NCBI GenBank assembly: GCA_944990035.1
Contig: CALYLX010000057.1
Span: 62,001-126,000, forward strand
Source: Clitopilus passeckerianus
Taxonomy: Eukaryota; Basidiomycota; Agaricomycetes; Agaricales; Entolomataceae
DNA: 64,000 nt
Direction of reading: 5' to 3'
The notes under the pieces were generated by a model. That model did not search any database. It saw nothing but the letters and a program-made list of their open reading frames with translations, and had not been told where the DNA came from. Positions 23,427-34,096 of the stretch are shown here, piece after piece. The stretch's first letter is position 1. Every line of letters begins with the position of its first letter. Both the position numbers and the translations under genes were made by a program.

Positions 23427-25268
23427 TCATCCACCGAACGACAAGTTCCTACCGAACGCTTTGGTTAGAGCAAACGAGGAAGGCCAGACTAGGGGACTCA
23501 CGAGCATTGCTTCCGGTTGGTCATGAGGCGCCATATGCCTGGGATGAAAGTTAGGCAGAGGCTGGGTCAAGAGTGAGCTCACGCACCCTGCATCGTAAAC
23601 TTTCACGTAGGTCAAGTTCCCAGCACCTGGACCTGCACTCCTCACTTCACCGACGGGACGTTCAGATCCTTCAACATTCCAGGGATCGTTCATTTTCCAG
23701 GAAAACTCGTCATGGAATACAGAATCGAGGTGCGTAACCCAGCGTTCAGTACCCTAGTAGAAGTGCGAATCAGCTATAACTCTAACACGCAGAGCGTAAC
23801 ACTCACAATGGTGTTGGATAACATATCTAGGAATCATCAGCATCGATCACAAAAACAGTCTTTGCGTCTTGACTCTTACCTGCATTTCCGGCAAACACAA
23901 GCAGCCGGACTCCATCGTTTATGAGCTCCGTCATTAGTGAAGCCGCGTTATGCATTCCGTCGCCGCTTCTTTCGAACGCCTGTTGCACATCTTCACTGCA
24001 GCCAGAGTATGTTACTTCCGGGTTTACTGGGACACCCAGCGTAAGGCGATTTTCGACGTCATTCATCCACGTTGGGATCCATGAGAGCTCCTTGTAGCAC
24101 TGACCCTCGGGATCCTCGCACGGTAGACGAACATCAAATGGGTTGATGTCTGGAGGCACTCGATTAACAGGGGAGGGAAGCTAAAAGAATGAAATACTTG
24201 CCGGGAACGGAGTCCAATATTTCGTTGTAGCAATAAAGGGCTGCTTTCCCGCAGACAGTCTGGTTTCCGGACTCATAACATGGTTTGATTGAATCCAGGC
24301 AAGTTCGTGTCTTGGCTCTGAGAATTCTGCATTCCTCGCCATTCGGGTCGGTATACACCGGGAAGGGTCCACCTCCGCACAGATATTCGGGAACTGCAGG
24401 CAATTGTCGGAAAGGATCAGGCATCGCATTTGCGAGTATCACGGATGCCAAATTGATGTGGCGGCGTTTTTGTGGTCGAGGCAGGCCCGAATTAGCTAAC
24501 TTTTCGTTCTTGTGGTGTATGATGTTCGCGAAGTTGGGAGCATAAACTCCACCGTAGCTCTCCGCAGCGAGGTGAAGTGGTGCAGTCGCGTATTCGGGAT
24601 AGCGGTCAAAAAACAGTTGAAGGAGGGCGTAGAAGTCATACCCAGCGTCCTTGGAGTTGTCGACGGGGACCGATTTGTTGGCTTTGGTAGTGGACTGGCG
24701 CCTCCAGTCATCATCGAAATATGAGAACCCTACGCCGACAGGCTGATCAATGAACAAGATATTGGCATGCTCATTCCAGCTGTACGGATTAAGCTTGGTG
24801 CTTCTCCCCTCGTCCTGTAGGGTACAAGGCCCGAGTTCGAAGAATAACCCTGTCATAGAGCTACAGCCTGGTCCTCCATTTAACCAGATGATTAAAGGGG
24901 CAATAGATGGCGAATGGCGTGATTCGAAGAACCAGAAGAAAATGTGTTTAGACGAGGCTACGTCCAAATAGCCGGAGTACTGCTTTACGTTGGGGTCACA
25001 TAAATGACTTTCAGTGGCAGTGATTCGAAGTTGGCGATCCGGGGCTGGACTGGGACGTTCTGCAGAATGTTAGGCTCAGCGCTCAGGACCAATCTCATGG
25101 GAAAGCAAACTCACGGGATCCTTTACCTGGAAGCTGACCATTCCTGCTCCATATCCCTCCCACCCGAGGCAGACCCAATACTGCTTGGGGGGTCAAACCC
25201 ATCACCGTGGTGACAGCGTCCAAACCCAGCAGGGCAGGTGCGAAGGACCCTAGCCAGAAAGCTCGCAT
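23427..25268 (-). CDS. serine carboxypeptidase, peptidase family S10
   Basis: Six exons (25268-25127, 25059-24202, 24158-23880, 23826-23807, 23753-23587, 23538-23427) give 525 residues. The N-terminus MRAFWLGSFAPALLGLDAVT looks like a signal peptide. LCDPNVKQYSGYLDVASSKH and IFFWFFESR lead into WLNGGPGCSSMTG with the nucleophile Ser. AESYGGVYAPNFA follows. The acid is in AGNAD, split over an intron, and the base is in DAGHMAPHDQPEAM. The whole S10 triad is present, so it should be an active secreted or vacuolar carboxypeptidase. The exon holding part of the Asp codon is only 20 nt. Intron 24201-24159 is GC-AG (GCAAGT). The final exon may contain one more intron near 23507; read through, it ends at 23427. 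Confidence 0.88.
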
Positions 25269-25328
25269 GACGGCAGCGACAAAGAACAAGCATCCGTCGT
25301 AATACGCGAAGTCATTTAAGCACAGTTC

Positions 25329-25502
25329 CTATCGGACTGCGGCTGCGGCTACATCCGATTTCGGTCCAAACAACTGCCCGTTGATATAGTCATCTAGCCC
25401 GATGACATCTGAACCCATGTGGCTGCTGAAAAAGCCTGACGGTCGAAGATTGAAGTTATTTGCCCCGTTCCCGGGAGGGAAAGCGAACCTATCGGAGCCC
25501 AT
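25329..25502 (-). CDS. possible small gene or upstream exon, unknown function
   Basis: An ATG at 25502 opens a 57-codon frame (MGSDRFAFPPGNGANNFNLR, then GSDVIGLDDYINGQLFGP) to a stop at 25329. It lies 60 nt upstream of the carboxypeptidase start on the same strand. A diverged copy of its last third is seen on the minus strand at about 30540-30600, so the segment belongs to a duplicated unit. Whether it is a gene or a leader exon is open. Confidence 0.3.
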   Translation of the reverse strand: MGSDRFAFPPGNGANNFNLRPSGFFSSHMGSDVIGLDDYINGQLFGPKSDVAAAAVR

Positions 25503-25895
25503 TAGTAGTGCATTCTTGGGACCTTCGACGTCAATGCGGTTGGGATTAAGTGAGCTGCCTGTCACGGGCTTTCGCGTAGGAAGGAGATCCCGGATCCCGG
25601 ATCCGAGTTCCGGTCATAAAAGAACCACCCTAGAACCAAAATTTGACGACCTTTCGAGCTCTTTGAGTGTTAAGTATCTTGAGATAGAGCGGTGTGTACT
25701 TCTAACCTAGCCCATACTTGTGGTACGCCCGCGTGCGACACATGCTTCTGTGCGCATTTGCGTAAAGTGATCCAATTCAACCAGACAGGATCTGAATGGT
25801 ATAAGCAGTGATAACGACGTCGGCCCGGCTTCCGCACCTCTCAACATGAAGCATGGTGCGGTTGATGAAGCTTCGAGTCTCAGACAACAACCACC

Positions 25896-27821
25896 ATGAC
25901 TCACTCGGAAGTCAATCAAGGCATTGGGCTATGGCTTTACTTCAACAGGCTTGAAGACAGCAACATATACCCCTGGCCCACTCACACGATCTCAATTAAC
26001 TTGGAGGGAAGCAGCTTTCTTGAAATGGATGCAGTGCGCTTGATTATCATCGATCACAGAATGCATACCATGGGGGATATCGTCGTAAGCCGCATGAATA
26101 TTCCGAAGGCTAATAAGGCTGCTTACTATCACTTCCATCAAGCACTTTGACCGTGGCGAGTTTGCAGATTCTGAACTCTTTCTCGACCTTTATATCAGCG
26201 ACACACCGCCCAGCCATCCCAAGACAAGATTCCCAACCACTCGGGATCTGATCTCAGCGCGCTCTCGAACTAGAGCCATTGATAAACTTAATACACATTC
26301 TAGGGTCCTCGATGTCTACCTTGAAGCCGTTTTAGATATGATCAATCACGAACAACACTTGGTGCTGAAGCCACTCGGACCGCTGTCTAATGATATGACA
26401 AAAGGGGTTCCCGACTCAAGTTCCTTTCGCATTGCCTACGACTGTACATTCCCTAGCCTGCGCTCATCATCCGCTCGTTCCTGGCACATTGTGCTGAGGA
26501 GTTACACATATTCTGACGAAAAACCCTATCCACCAGTTCTTCGATACACTCTTCGCATCCTGCCTCTAAGCCCTCATGAACCACCACGATATCGAGCTAT
26601 ACCACCCTACATCATATGGTCCATTGCCAACTATGCAATTAACATGACGGACTACAGGCGCCGGGAACCCTCATTGTTGAACCTCGCACTTGTACAGAAG
26701 TCGTGGTTGCACGTACTCGACCTTCACTGGGTGCGGTTGTGGATGGGCATTGACTGTATTGGCAATTTGCCTGCAACATCTAGATTTCTGCAAGCAAATC
26801 GTGATTACGCGCTTCAATTTCGCAAATTTAGTATTCATGACGTCGATGGTTTCTTGATTACAGACCATCCAGGCTCCGAAAAACATATATCAGCACAGGT
26901 GCTAGTGTCCCTCATTGAAATGGTAGAACGACTACATATCCCACACTCGCTGTTCGTTTGCACCATGGAGTCGCTTCGTACTTTCAAACACGTCAAGGAA
27001 CTGATGCTGCTCGAACACCAAGCTCAGCCGGTGGAAATAGAAGAGCTTTTGCAAGGCATTCATAGCTGGGCGGGCCTGAAGAAACTCGACGCTGGTCACT
27101 GGGTAATCCAAAGGTATGCATAGTGTTCTTTTCCAACCACTATCTAGTCACTAATCACCATAGAAGAGGCGAAGATGAGCTACGGTCTCCCATGTCCGAT
27201 GTACGCCCTGAAGCTACCGTGGAACCTGCGACGTATCAGCTCCAGTTCTTACGACTCTACAAAGGAGAATTGAATATGCGTCATTTCTGGCAATTTGTCT
27301 CCCATCCCTCCCCTGCCATGACCATCCTAAATCTAATCGATCTCTCCGGCTTATCAAATGCAAACTACCGGGACTTTTTCTTTGCCGTCCGCTCGACCCT
27401 GGAACAGCTCCAGTTTTACGTGGTAATGATGCCTCCATCCGCGGAAGAGGAATTTGCGTTGGAGTCTGTCCTTCCCCACATGCCCGCTCTGTGGGGAGTA
27501 TCAATCGATGGAAACCTCATTACTAACCACGCAATATCACGAAAGCAGCCATGTAGAGAAGGTTCCTACTTTGAAGCGACTCGCTATGCACCCTCGAAGG
27601 TTCTATCAAATGGAACCTCTGAACGACTTTCACAATCAATGCAGATGACGGGATGGAATCGTATTCGGATCAACGGCTCAAGCTGGAACCACGGAGGTTA
27701 CGATCGCGGGACATTAGATATACAACAGGCTCAGGAAATGCGGGATGCAATTGAGGTTGCTCGTAGTAGGGATATCACATTAGAAATTCCACAACAATGG
27801 CGGGATCTGGTACCTAGCTAG
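25896..27821 (+). CDS. F-box-like protein, cluster copy A (intact)
   Basis: Three exons (25896-26084, 26143-27113, 27164-27821) encode 605 residues in one frame. The first exon holds a short domain with NIYPWPTHTISINLEGSSF and MDAVRLIIIDH, which recurs in all five copies of the cluster. Residues around 190-240 read RAIPPYIIWSIANYAINM and LNLALVQKSWLHVLDLHW, an F-box-like pattern (LPxxIxxxIxxx, then LalVxKsW). C-terminal parts (ESLRTFKHVKELMLLEHQ, MTILNLIDLSGLSNANYRDF) look like leucine-rich repeats. By family these are substrate adaptors of SCF ubiquitin ligases, but the F-box is weak and a role is inference. It is the only undamaged copy of the A/B/C tandem set. Confidence 0.7.
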
Positions 27822-27954
27822 GTAAAATAACATTACATTTGTACATATCCAGAATGGCTTCGTTATCGTCGAGGAGTCCGAACTGTGGCATTACGGTAGA
27901 AGTACAACGAGAGACGTCACTCGTAACATCTGGGTAATATTATAAACCAGTCTT

Positions 27955-28085
27955 CTCTGGCTTCGGCGAGCTGCGTTGAAGTGGTTAGGAACTAGCGACA
28001 AGAAGCAGGAGGAATTGACGTACCTCATCTCCGGTGCCTCTGGCTGGCGTTGCCAGTTGCCCGAGGTAACTCTTCAGACGCTGTG
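27955..28085 (-). pseudogene. fragment of the membrane-protein gene family (C-terminal exon)
   Basis: The bases around 28015-28080 (TGGCTGGCGTTGCCAGTTGCC and flanks) match the exon/intron border of the intact gene at 34.17-34.22 kb. On the minus strand it keeps a GATGAG/GTACGT donor. Only the end of the gene remains. Confidence 0.55.
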
Positions 28086-28117
28086 TGCTGATATGCTGTT
28101 CTCAGCCGACAACTACG

Positions 28118-30025
28118 ATGAGTCAATTGGAGGCCAATCAAGGCATTGGATTATGGCTTTCCTTCAACTTGATCCAGGAGAGAAATATATACCCTGGCCC
28201 ACTCACACGATCTCAATCAGCTTGGATGGGGTCAGCTTTCTCGGGATTGGCTCAATCCAATTGATTATCGTCGCTGACAAAATGAACGGCAGAGCAAGTG
28301 TCGTGAGTTACACAAATGATTTAAACCCACAGTGACGCTTACTACCACCTCTCAAAAGTGCTTCGACGAGTTCACTGATTCCGAACTCGCTATCGAAGAA
28401 GACAGTGTTCTCCCAGCATTCACCCACCCCATGACAAGGCTCCCAACTACTCGAGATCTGTTTTCATCGCGCTCTCAGGGAAAAATGGGCACTAAGCTCA
28501 CTACGCATTCTAGGGTTTTTACACTCTACCTTACTGCTGCGCTTGAGCCTCTCGATCCCCTGTACCGCTTGGCTCTTAGGCCGTTCACCGCGTTTCCAAA
28601 ATATAAGACAGACGGCGTCCCCAACTTACCTTTCTTCCGCATTATCTACGACCGTACATTTCCCTGCTCCCGCTCATACCCCAGCCGTTCCTTGCGCCTT
28701 GTGCTCAGAAGTTGCACGGAAACCGACGACGCGAGGTTCTCCCCGCCGAACTTCTGCTACTCTCTTCGCGTCCTAACTCTGAGCCCTCAGGAGCCGCCAC
28801 AAGGTCGGCCTCTGCCATCTCACGCGTTATCGTCGATTGCGAACTACACGCTTGACTTAATGCCTGGCCAGCCTCGGGCAGCAGCATTACTCTCCCTTGC
28901 ACTTGTGCAGAAATCTTGGTTGCACGTACTTGATCTCCACTGGACGAGGGTAGGTGTAGGCGCAGACGGAATTTGCAACTTGCCCGCAACCGCTAGGTTT
29001 CTGCAGGCCAATCCCATTCATGCTCGTAGTTTTCATCAATTCGATGTTCGTGACCTCACCAGGTTTTCTTTCGCAGAGCCTTCGGGCTCAGAAATGTATT
29101 CATCAGCACAGATACTACTATCACTCATTACAATGGTGAAACGGCTCAAATTCTACACTCGCTGTTCGGTACATTCAGACATGTCGAGCAACTGACGCTC
29201 CTTGAATACTCTACTCAGCCATACCCGGTGACAGTAGATGAGATTTTGCAAGTCCTTCATGGATGGGCGGAGCTGAAAGAACTCTATGCAGGGCAATGGG
29301 TAACTCGAAGGTGTGCATAAGTGTTGTTCTGAAAATAGTACAGTCAAACTGATCTTCATAGAGGAAGTGAAGATGGGCTTCAACCTCATGACTCCGACTC
29401 ACTGATGGAAGTTATTATGGAACCTGCAACGTACCAGCTCCAGGTAATATGGCTATACAATGGAACCCTGAATATGCGTCAATTCTGGCAATTCGTCTCC
29501 CATCCGTATCCCACCTTGACAACCCTGTATTTGGTCGACATCTCGGGCCTGTCGAATGCAAATTATCGAGATGTATTCTTTGCCGTCCGCTCAACCTTGC
29601 GAAAACTCACGTTTAACGTCGCACTTCCGCCTCTTTCCGCAGGAGAGGAACTTGCGTTCGAGTCTGTTCTTCCCGACATGCTCGCGCTGTCTCGAGTTGA
29701 CATTAACGGCAAATTCATCACCAATAACACCATTTCACGAAAACGGATCCGTCAGGAAGCCTCCTCCATCGACACCTTTGACTATGCTCCTTCAAAGATC
29801 TTATCGAGTGGAACCTTAGGAGGACTCTCACAGTCCATAGAGATGACGGGGTGGAGTTCTGTTGTTATCAACTGTTCATATATATACGGACATTGGCAGC
29901 ATCATGATTTCGGAACAGTTGATACGCAACAGGCTCAAGAACTAGGAAATGCAATCCAGGTTGCTCGTACGAGGGATATTACATTAGAAATTCCAGAACC
30001 ATGGGTCAATCTGATACCTATGTAG
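28118..30025 (+). pseudogene. F-box-like cluster copy B, frameshifted
   Basis: The order and splice sites follow copy A: first exon from the ATG at 28118, second exon from about 28352, third from about 29366 to the stop at 30025. Two lesions break the frame. In exon 1 the run before TGGCCC has one C fewer than in A and C (about 28191), shifting IYPWPTHTISISLDG out of the start frame. In exon 2 a 1-nt deletion plus a 21-nt deletion near 29150-29168 ends the protein at DMSSN, while the sequence goes on in another frame with TFRHVEQLTLLEY. The F-box-like block (SSIANYTLDLMPGQPRAAAL, LALVQKSWLHVLDLHW) is intact. It is a recent pseudogene unless the assembly has indel errors. Confidence 0.7.
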
Positions 30026-30154
30026 ATAGAATAACATCATATCTGTGTACATCGACTTGAATGGCTTCGTTATCGTCGAGGAACCCAAATTTTGATGTTA
30101 CAGTATAAGTACAACGAGAGGCGGGCACTCGTAACGTCAGGCTAATACATATCT

Positions 30155-30720
30155 ATAAACCAGGTTTCTCTGGCTTCGGTGAACTACGCAGAAAGGGTTA
30201 GAAACCATCAACAAGAAGCGGGGGTAATGTACGTACCTCATCTTCAGCGCCTATGGCTTGCGTTACCCTTTGGTCCCGGTCACTCTCTAGGCCCGCTTCT
30301 CGTGGCAATGTCGCCCACGAAAATATCCGACCTTAGCTACCACCAGGCAGAGAACCAGGTTGAATGCATTCCCGAGAACCAGCCCCTGGAATAGCGCCAA
30401 GAGATGACTGAGGTGCACTTGACGAGTTTGAGAATTTGTGCAAACGCACAAGCAGGGAAGCGCCAATGGGATGGATTGGTATCGCCCTTCCCAGGTGACC
30501 AGAACAGAGTAGTACCCATGAGCAGGGTCCTTTCAGCACAGTCCTAACCGATCCCGAAGAAACTGCAGCCCCATTGATACCGTCTCCTAGCCGAGCCAAG
30601 GTGACTGTTGACAAGTCTAACAGTTCGTGCTTGCAGTTGTGACTCCCTTTCTTAAGGCAGAAGGCCAATCTGGTCAAGCTCATCACATTTACGACTCTGA
30701 AGATGGAAATGGTCGAAACC
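30155..30720 (-). pseudogene. relic of the membrane-protein gene with adjoining unit
   Basis: The minus strand at 30180-30530 aligns with the C-terminal half of the gene at 34.1-35.4 kb: a GATGAG/GTACGT border, a region matching LGPILGGVLGG (here SLGAIPGAG), and GTHSVLVTYNGDTNTIPLS matched by degraded codons near 30480-30530. Frames are broken. Beyond about 30540 the match changes to the small open frame found at 25329-25502. Confidence 0.55.
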
Positions 30721-31224
30721 TTCAGATTTCAACGTTCAACGTTCAGGGTTAAGTAAGCCACATGTCACGAGACTTTCGTGTGGGGATACAATTCCGAATG
30801 CCAGGCATCGCCAGATCCGAGTTCCGGTCACATCAAGTTCCACCAATGCATTGGTGTAGAAGTCCAACAGAAGTCGCTCTACTCGTGTTAAATCAATTGC
30901 CATGACATTCAGAGTTCTCTATGTGAATATCTAAACTAGTTGATCCTTGTGGTACGTAGGATCTTGCCGTACGATTCAGCGACGACACATCACTTCTGCC
31001 AATAGTCGACAGTGGGACTGAAGTTGAATATTCAGTACAATAAGGCGCCATGGAAATCTGTTCTGGAAAGCCGCAGGCTGCGGGCCTGCCATCACTCGGG
31101 ATTGCTGCCCAGTCAAATGAATATTGTGGTTCTTTTGATGGGCCTCGAATTAACCGAACTGGAATAATCATCGGTGGACTCCAGTAGAATGAGGCACGCA
31201 AGCTGCTCTCAGACGACAACGACG
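30721..31224. other. intergenic, part of the repeated cluster unit
   Basis: Parts resemble the sequence upstream of copy A: TCCGAGTTCCGGTCA at about 30813 and 25602, CTTGTGGTACG at about 30948 and 25715. This supports duplication of whole units. An AACGTTCAACGTTC motif lies near 30729. No gene is seen. Confidence 0.4.
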
Positions 31225-33988
31225 ATGACTCAATCGGAGGTCAATCACGGCATGGCTTTATGGCTTTCCTTTAACATGACTGAACGGAGGTATATATACC
31301 CCTGGCTCACTCACGCGATTGCAATTAGCTTGGATGGGAGCAGCGTTCTCGGGGTTGATGCAGTGCGCTTGATTATCATCGTTGACGAAAGAATGGACGG
31401 TATGGGCTCGGTCGTACGTGGAAAAATCAATAAAATCAATAAATAATGCTTACTACCAACCATATGAAGTGCTTCGACGAGTTTACAGATTCCGAACTCT
31501 TTAAATTTACCCAAGGATCTCTCGAAGAAGCTATCATCCTCCCGTCCAACTACTCGGGATCTTTTCTCAACGCGCTCTCAAAGGGTAAAAGTTGATAAGG
31601 TCAATGCGCCTTCTACGGTCGTCACTGTCTACCTTGAGGCGACGTTGGATATGACCGACGGCTCACAACAGTTAGTTCTAAGGCCATTCACGCCCTTGAC
31701 TAATGTTAAACCAAAAAGCATTCCCGAACCAACGTTCTTCCGAATTGCCTATGACTGTGCATTCCACTGCTCTCGCTCCTCCTCTGGTTGTTCCTGGCGC
31801 CCTGTGCTGAGAAGTGTCACAGACGCTGACGCAGGGTACTGTCCACCGACTCTTCATTACACACTTCGCATCCTACCTCTCAGCCCTATTCAAATTCCAC
31901 GACATCGAGCTATGCCACCACATATCATATCGTTGATCGCCAATTATGCACTTTACTTGACGCCCGACAAGCTTCGGGCAGCGTCATTGTTGACCATTGC
32001 CCTCGTGCAGAAGTCTTGGTTACACGTACTGGAACTCTACTGGTTGCGGGTGGGTCTAGGCATTGACTGGATTTACAATTTTCCTCCAGTCCCAAATTTT
32101 CTGCGAAGAAATCCTGATTATGCGCTCCAATTTCCCATATTCAACGTCGGCACCATCGAGGACCTCTCGGTCATAGAGCCTCGAGGCTCCGAAATGCATA
32201 TATTAGCACAGATACTACTATCCCTCATTAAAATGGTGGAACGACTCGTCATCCCACACTCGCTGTTCGTTTCAACCATGGAGTCTCTCCGTACGTTCAA
32301 ACACGTCAAGCAACTGATGCTGCTTGAATACGATGATCAGTCATGTCCTGTGGCAATAGACGAGCTTTTGCAAGGCATTCATGGCTGGGCGGCCCTGAAA
32401 GAACTCCATGCAGGGCACTGGGTAATTCAAAGGTGTGCATAGTGTTGTCCAACAACTACTTTTTAGTCGCTAATCACAATGGAAGAGGCAGAGATGAGCC
32501 AGAATCTCCTGGGTCCGACTCAGGCCCCGAGGCTATCGTGGAACCTGCAACGTATCAGCTCCAGGAATTACAACTCTACCAAGGAGAGTTGAATCTGCGT
32601 CATTTCTGGCAATTCGTCTCCCATCCCTCCCCTGCCTTGACCACCCTGTATCTAACCGATTCTCCGGCCTATCAAATGCAAACTACCGGTGAAGAGGCGC
32701 GCGGGTAATGAAAGGGGAAAGGTGAGCTCAAATGCGATCGGGATCGCACTAAACTAACCAAACCCAACCAAAACTCACTACATCGAGTTCGTGGGGCTTA
32801 GATACAATCGATATCACACTGTCACACCTCGCGAAGACCGTAAATAGGGCTCCGGGAATGTAATAGGTAGTAAAATCAATATATTTGTATCAGTCAAGTA
32901 ACAATGGTCCCGCACACGGCGACCGTATTCCAACAAATCAACAAGACGAGAGTTCATGCAGCCTCAACCGCCGAGATCACCACACAACGAGAGCCTAAGA
33001 ATGAACTGAACACGGTGTCACTCCGAGCAACTAGCTGCCAATAACCTGAGATTCAATCTAAGAAATACAGGAGCTTTTATACCTACTCTACATGGTCTGT
33101 GCATCGTTTCTATATCTAGAAGTATGTATAATCAAATGATAAAAACAGTATGTCCCATATGAATCTGGTTCTCGAGCATAAGAAGAGTTTATGCAAAGAT
33201 CTACGAAAATGTACTGAAAAGGAAATACAGCCCGTTTGGATCGGAGCCAAGACCTCGGGAACTCGGCAGAGTGTCCTAAGGATCTTGCGTCACCTCGAGA
33301 AACCGCCGTTGACCATGTGGTTCCATGAAATTCCTTGCAAATTTCACGGAAAACATATCAGACGAGCATTGTCGGCCTTGGACTTTGACCTGCCGGACCG
33401 GCAACGTCCACCGGATTTACCGAGCCAATGAGAGCTCGAAGCTGTCTCGCGCATCATTGGACATTCAAGCTTCAAGTTGCACTGCCACTTTCCTCGAGGC
33501 GAAGGTTCGTGTCCACGGCGGAGCCGTGTCACCGGGACTTTTTCTTTGCCGTCTGCTTAACCTTGCGAAATCTCACGTTTTACGTGGTGATAACACCTCC
33601 ATCCGCAGAAGAGGAACTCGCGTTGGAGTCCGTCCTTCCCCACATGTCCGCTCTGTCTAGAGTAATAATCGATGGTAACCTCATCACTAACCATGCGATA
33701 TCGCGAAAGCAGCACAGTAAAGAAGATTCTTACTTGCAAATAACCGGTTATGCGCCCCCGAAGGTTTTCCCAAATGGAACCTCTGAGGCCCTTTCGCAAT
33801 CAATACAGATGACGGGATGGAACTATATTGAGATCAACTGTTCCCCAGGCTTGGACTATGGAGATTATGATAGCGGGACATTAGATGTACAACAGGCTCA
33901 AGAACCGCGAGATGCATCTAATGTTGCTCGTAGCAGGCGTATCGCATTAGTACTCCCGCAAAACTGGCTGGATCTGATACCTAGCTAG
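31225..33988 (+). pseudogene. F-box-like cluster copy C, frameshifted and split by an insertion
   Basis: The first exon from the ATG at 31225 is intact (GMALWLSFNMTERRYIYPW). The second exon shifts frame between about 31535 and 31550, where the counterpart of TTRDLISARS reads out of frame into a stop. It then continues intact as 31645-32433 with SLIANYALYLTPDKLRAASL and ALVQKSWLHVLELYW. The third exon (from about 32480) stops at 32689, where an 842-bp element is inserted. The gene resumes at 33532 with the counterpart of DFFFAVRSTL and runs to 33988 with the family's C-terminus (LDVQQAQEPRDASNVARSRR). The copy is clearly dead. Confidence 0.8.
32690..33531 (+). mobile_element. solo-LTR-like insertion inside copy C, CCGG target duplication
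   Basis: Comparison with copy A shows an extra 842 bp plus a duplicated CCGG. The left flank ends CTACCGG (32686-32689 is CCGG) and the right flank starts CCGGGAC (32... resumes at 33532-33535). The insert begins TG and ends CA, as LTRs do. It contains no long open frame and has a TATA-like TTTTATACC near 33076. Orientation is arbitrary. A 5-bp duplication ACCGG with an element ending GTC is the alternative reading. No internal retrotransposon genes are present, so it fits a solo LTR or a non-autonomous element. Confidence 0.7.
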
Positions 33989-34096
33989 ATAAAATGATGT
34001 TATATTTACAACAGCTTCGTTATATCGCGCAGTCCAAACTGTGATGTACAGTAGAAGTACAACGAGAGACAGGCACTCGTAACATTGGAATAATAT

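Noticed and set aside
30179..30394. Plus-strand small protein, similar to one at 34123-34332
   Set aside because: Both are antisense to the C-terminal exon of the membrane-protein family, so their similarity only reflects that duplicated gene.
33150..33431. Open frame of 93 codons inside the 842-bp insertion
   Set aside because: It has no retroelement motif, and LTRs often carry chance frames of this size.
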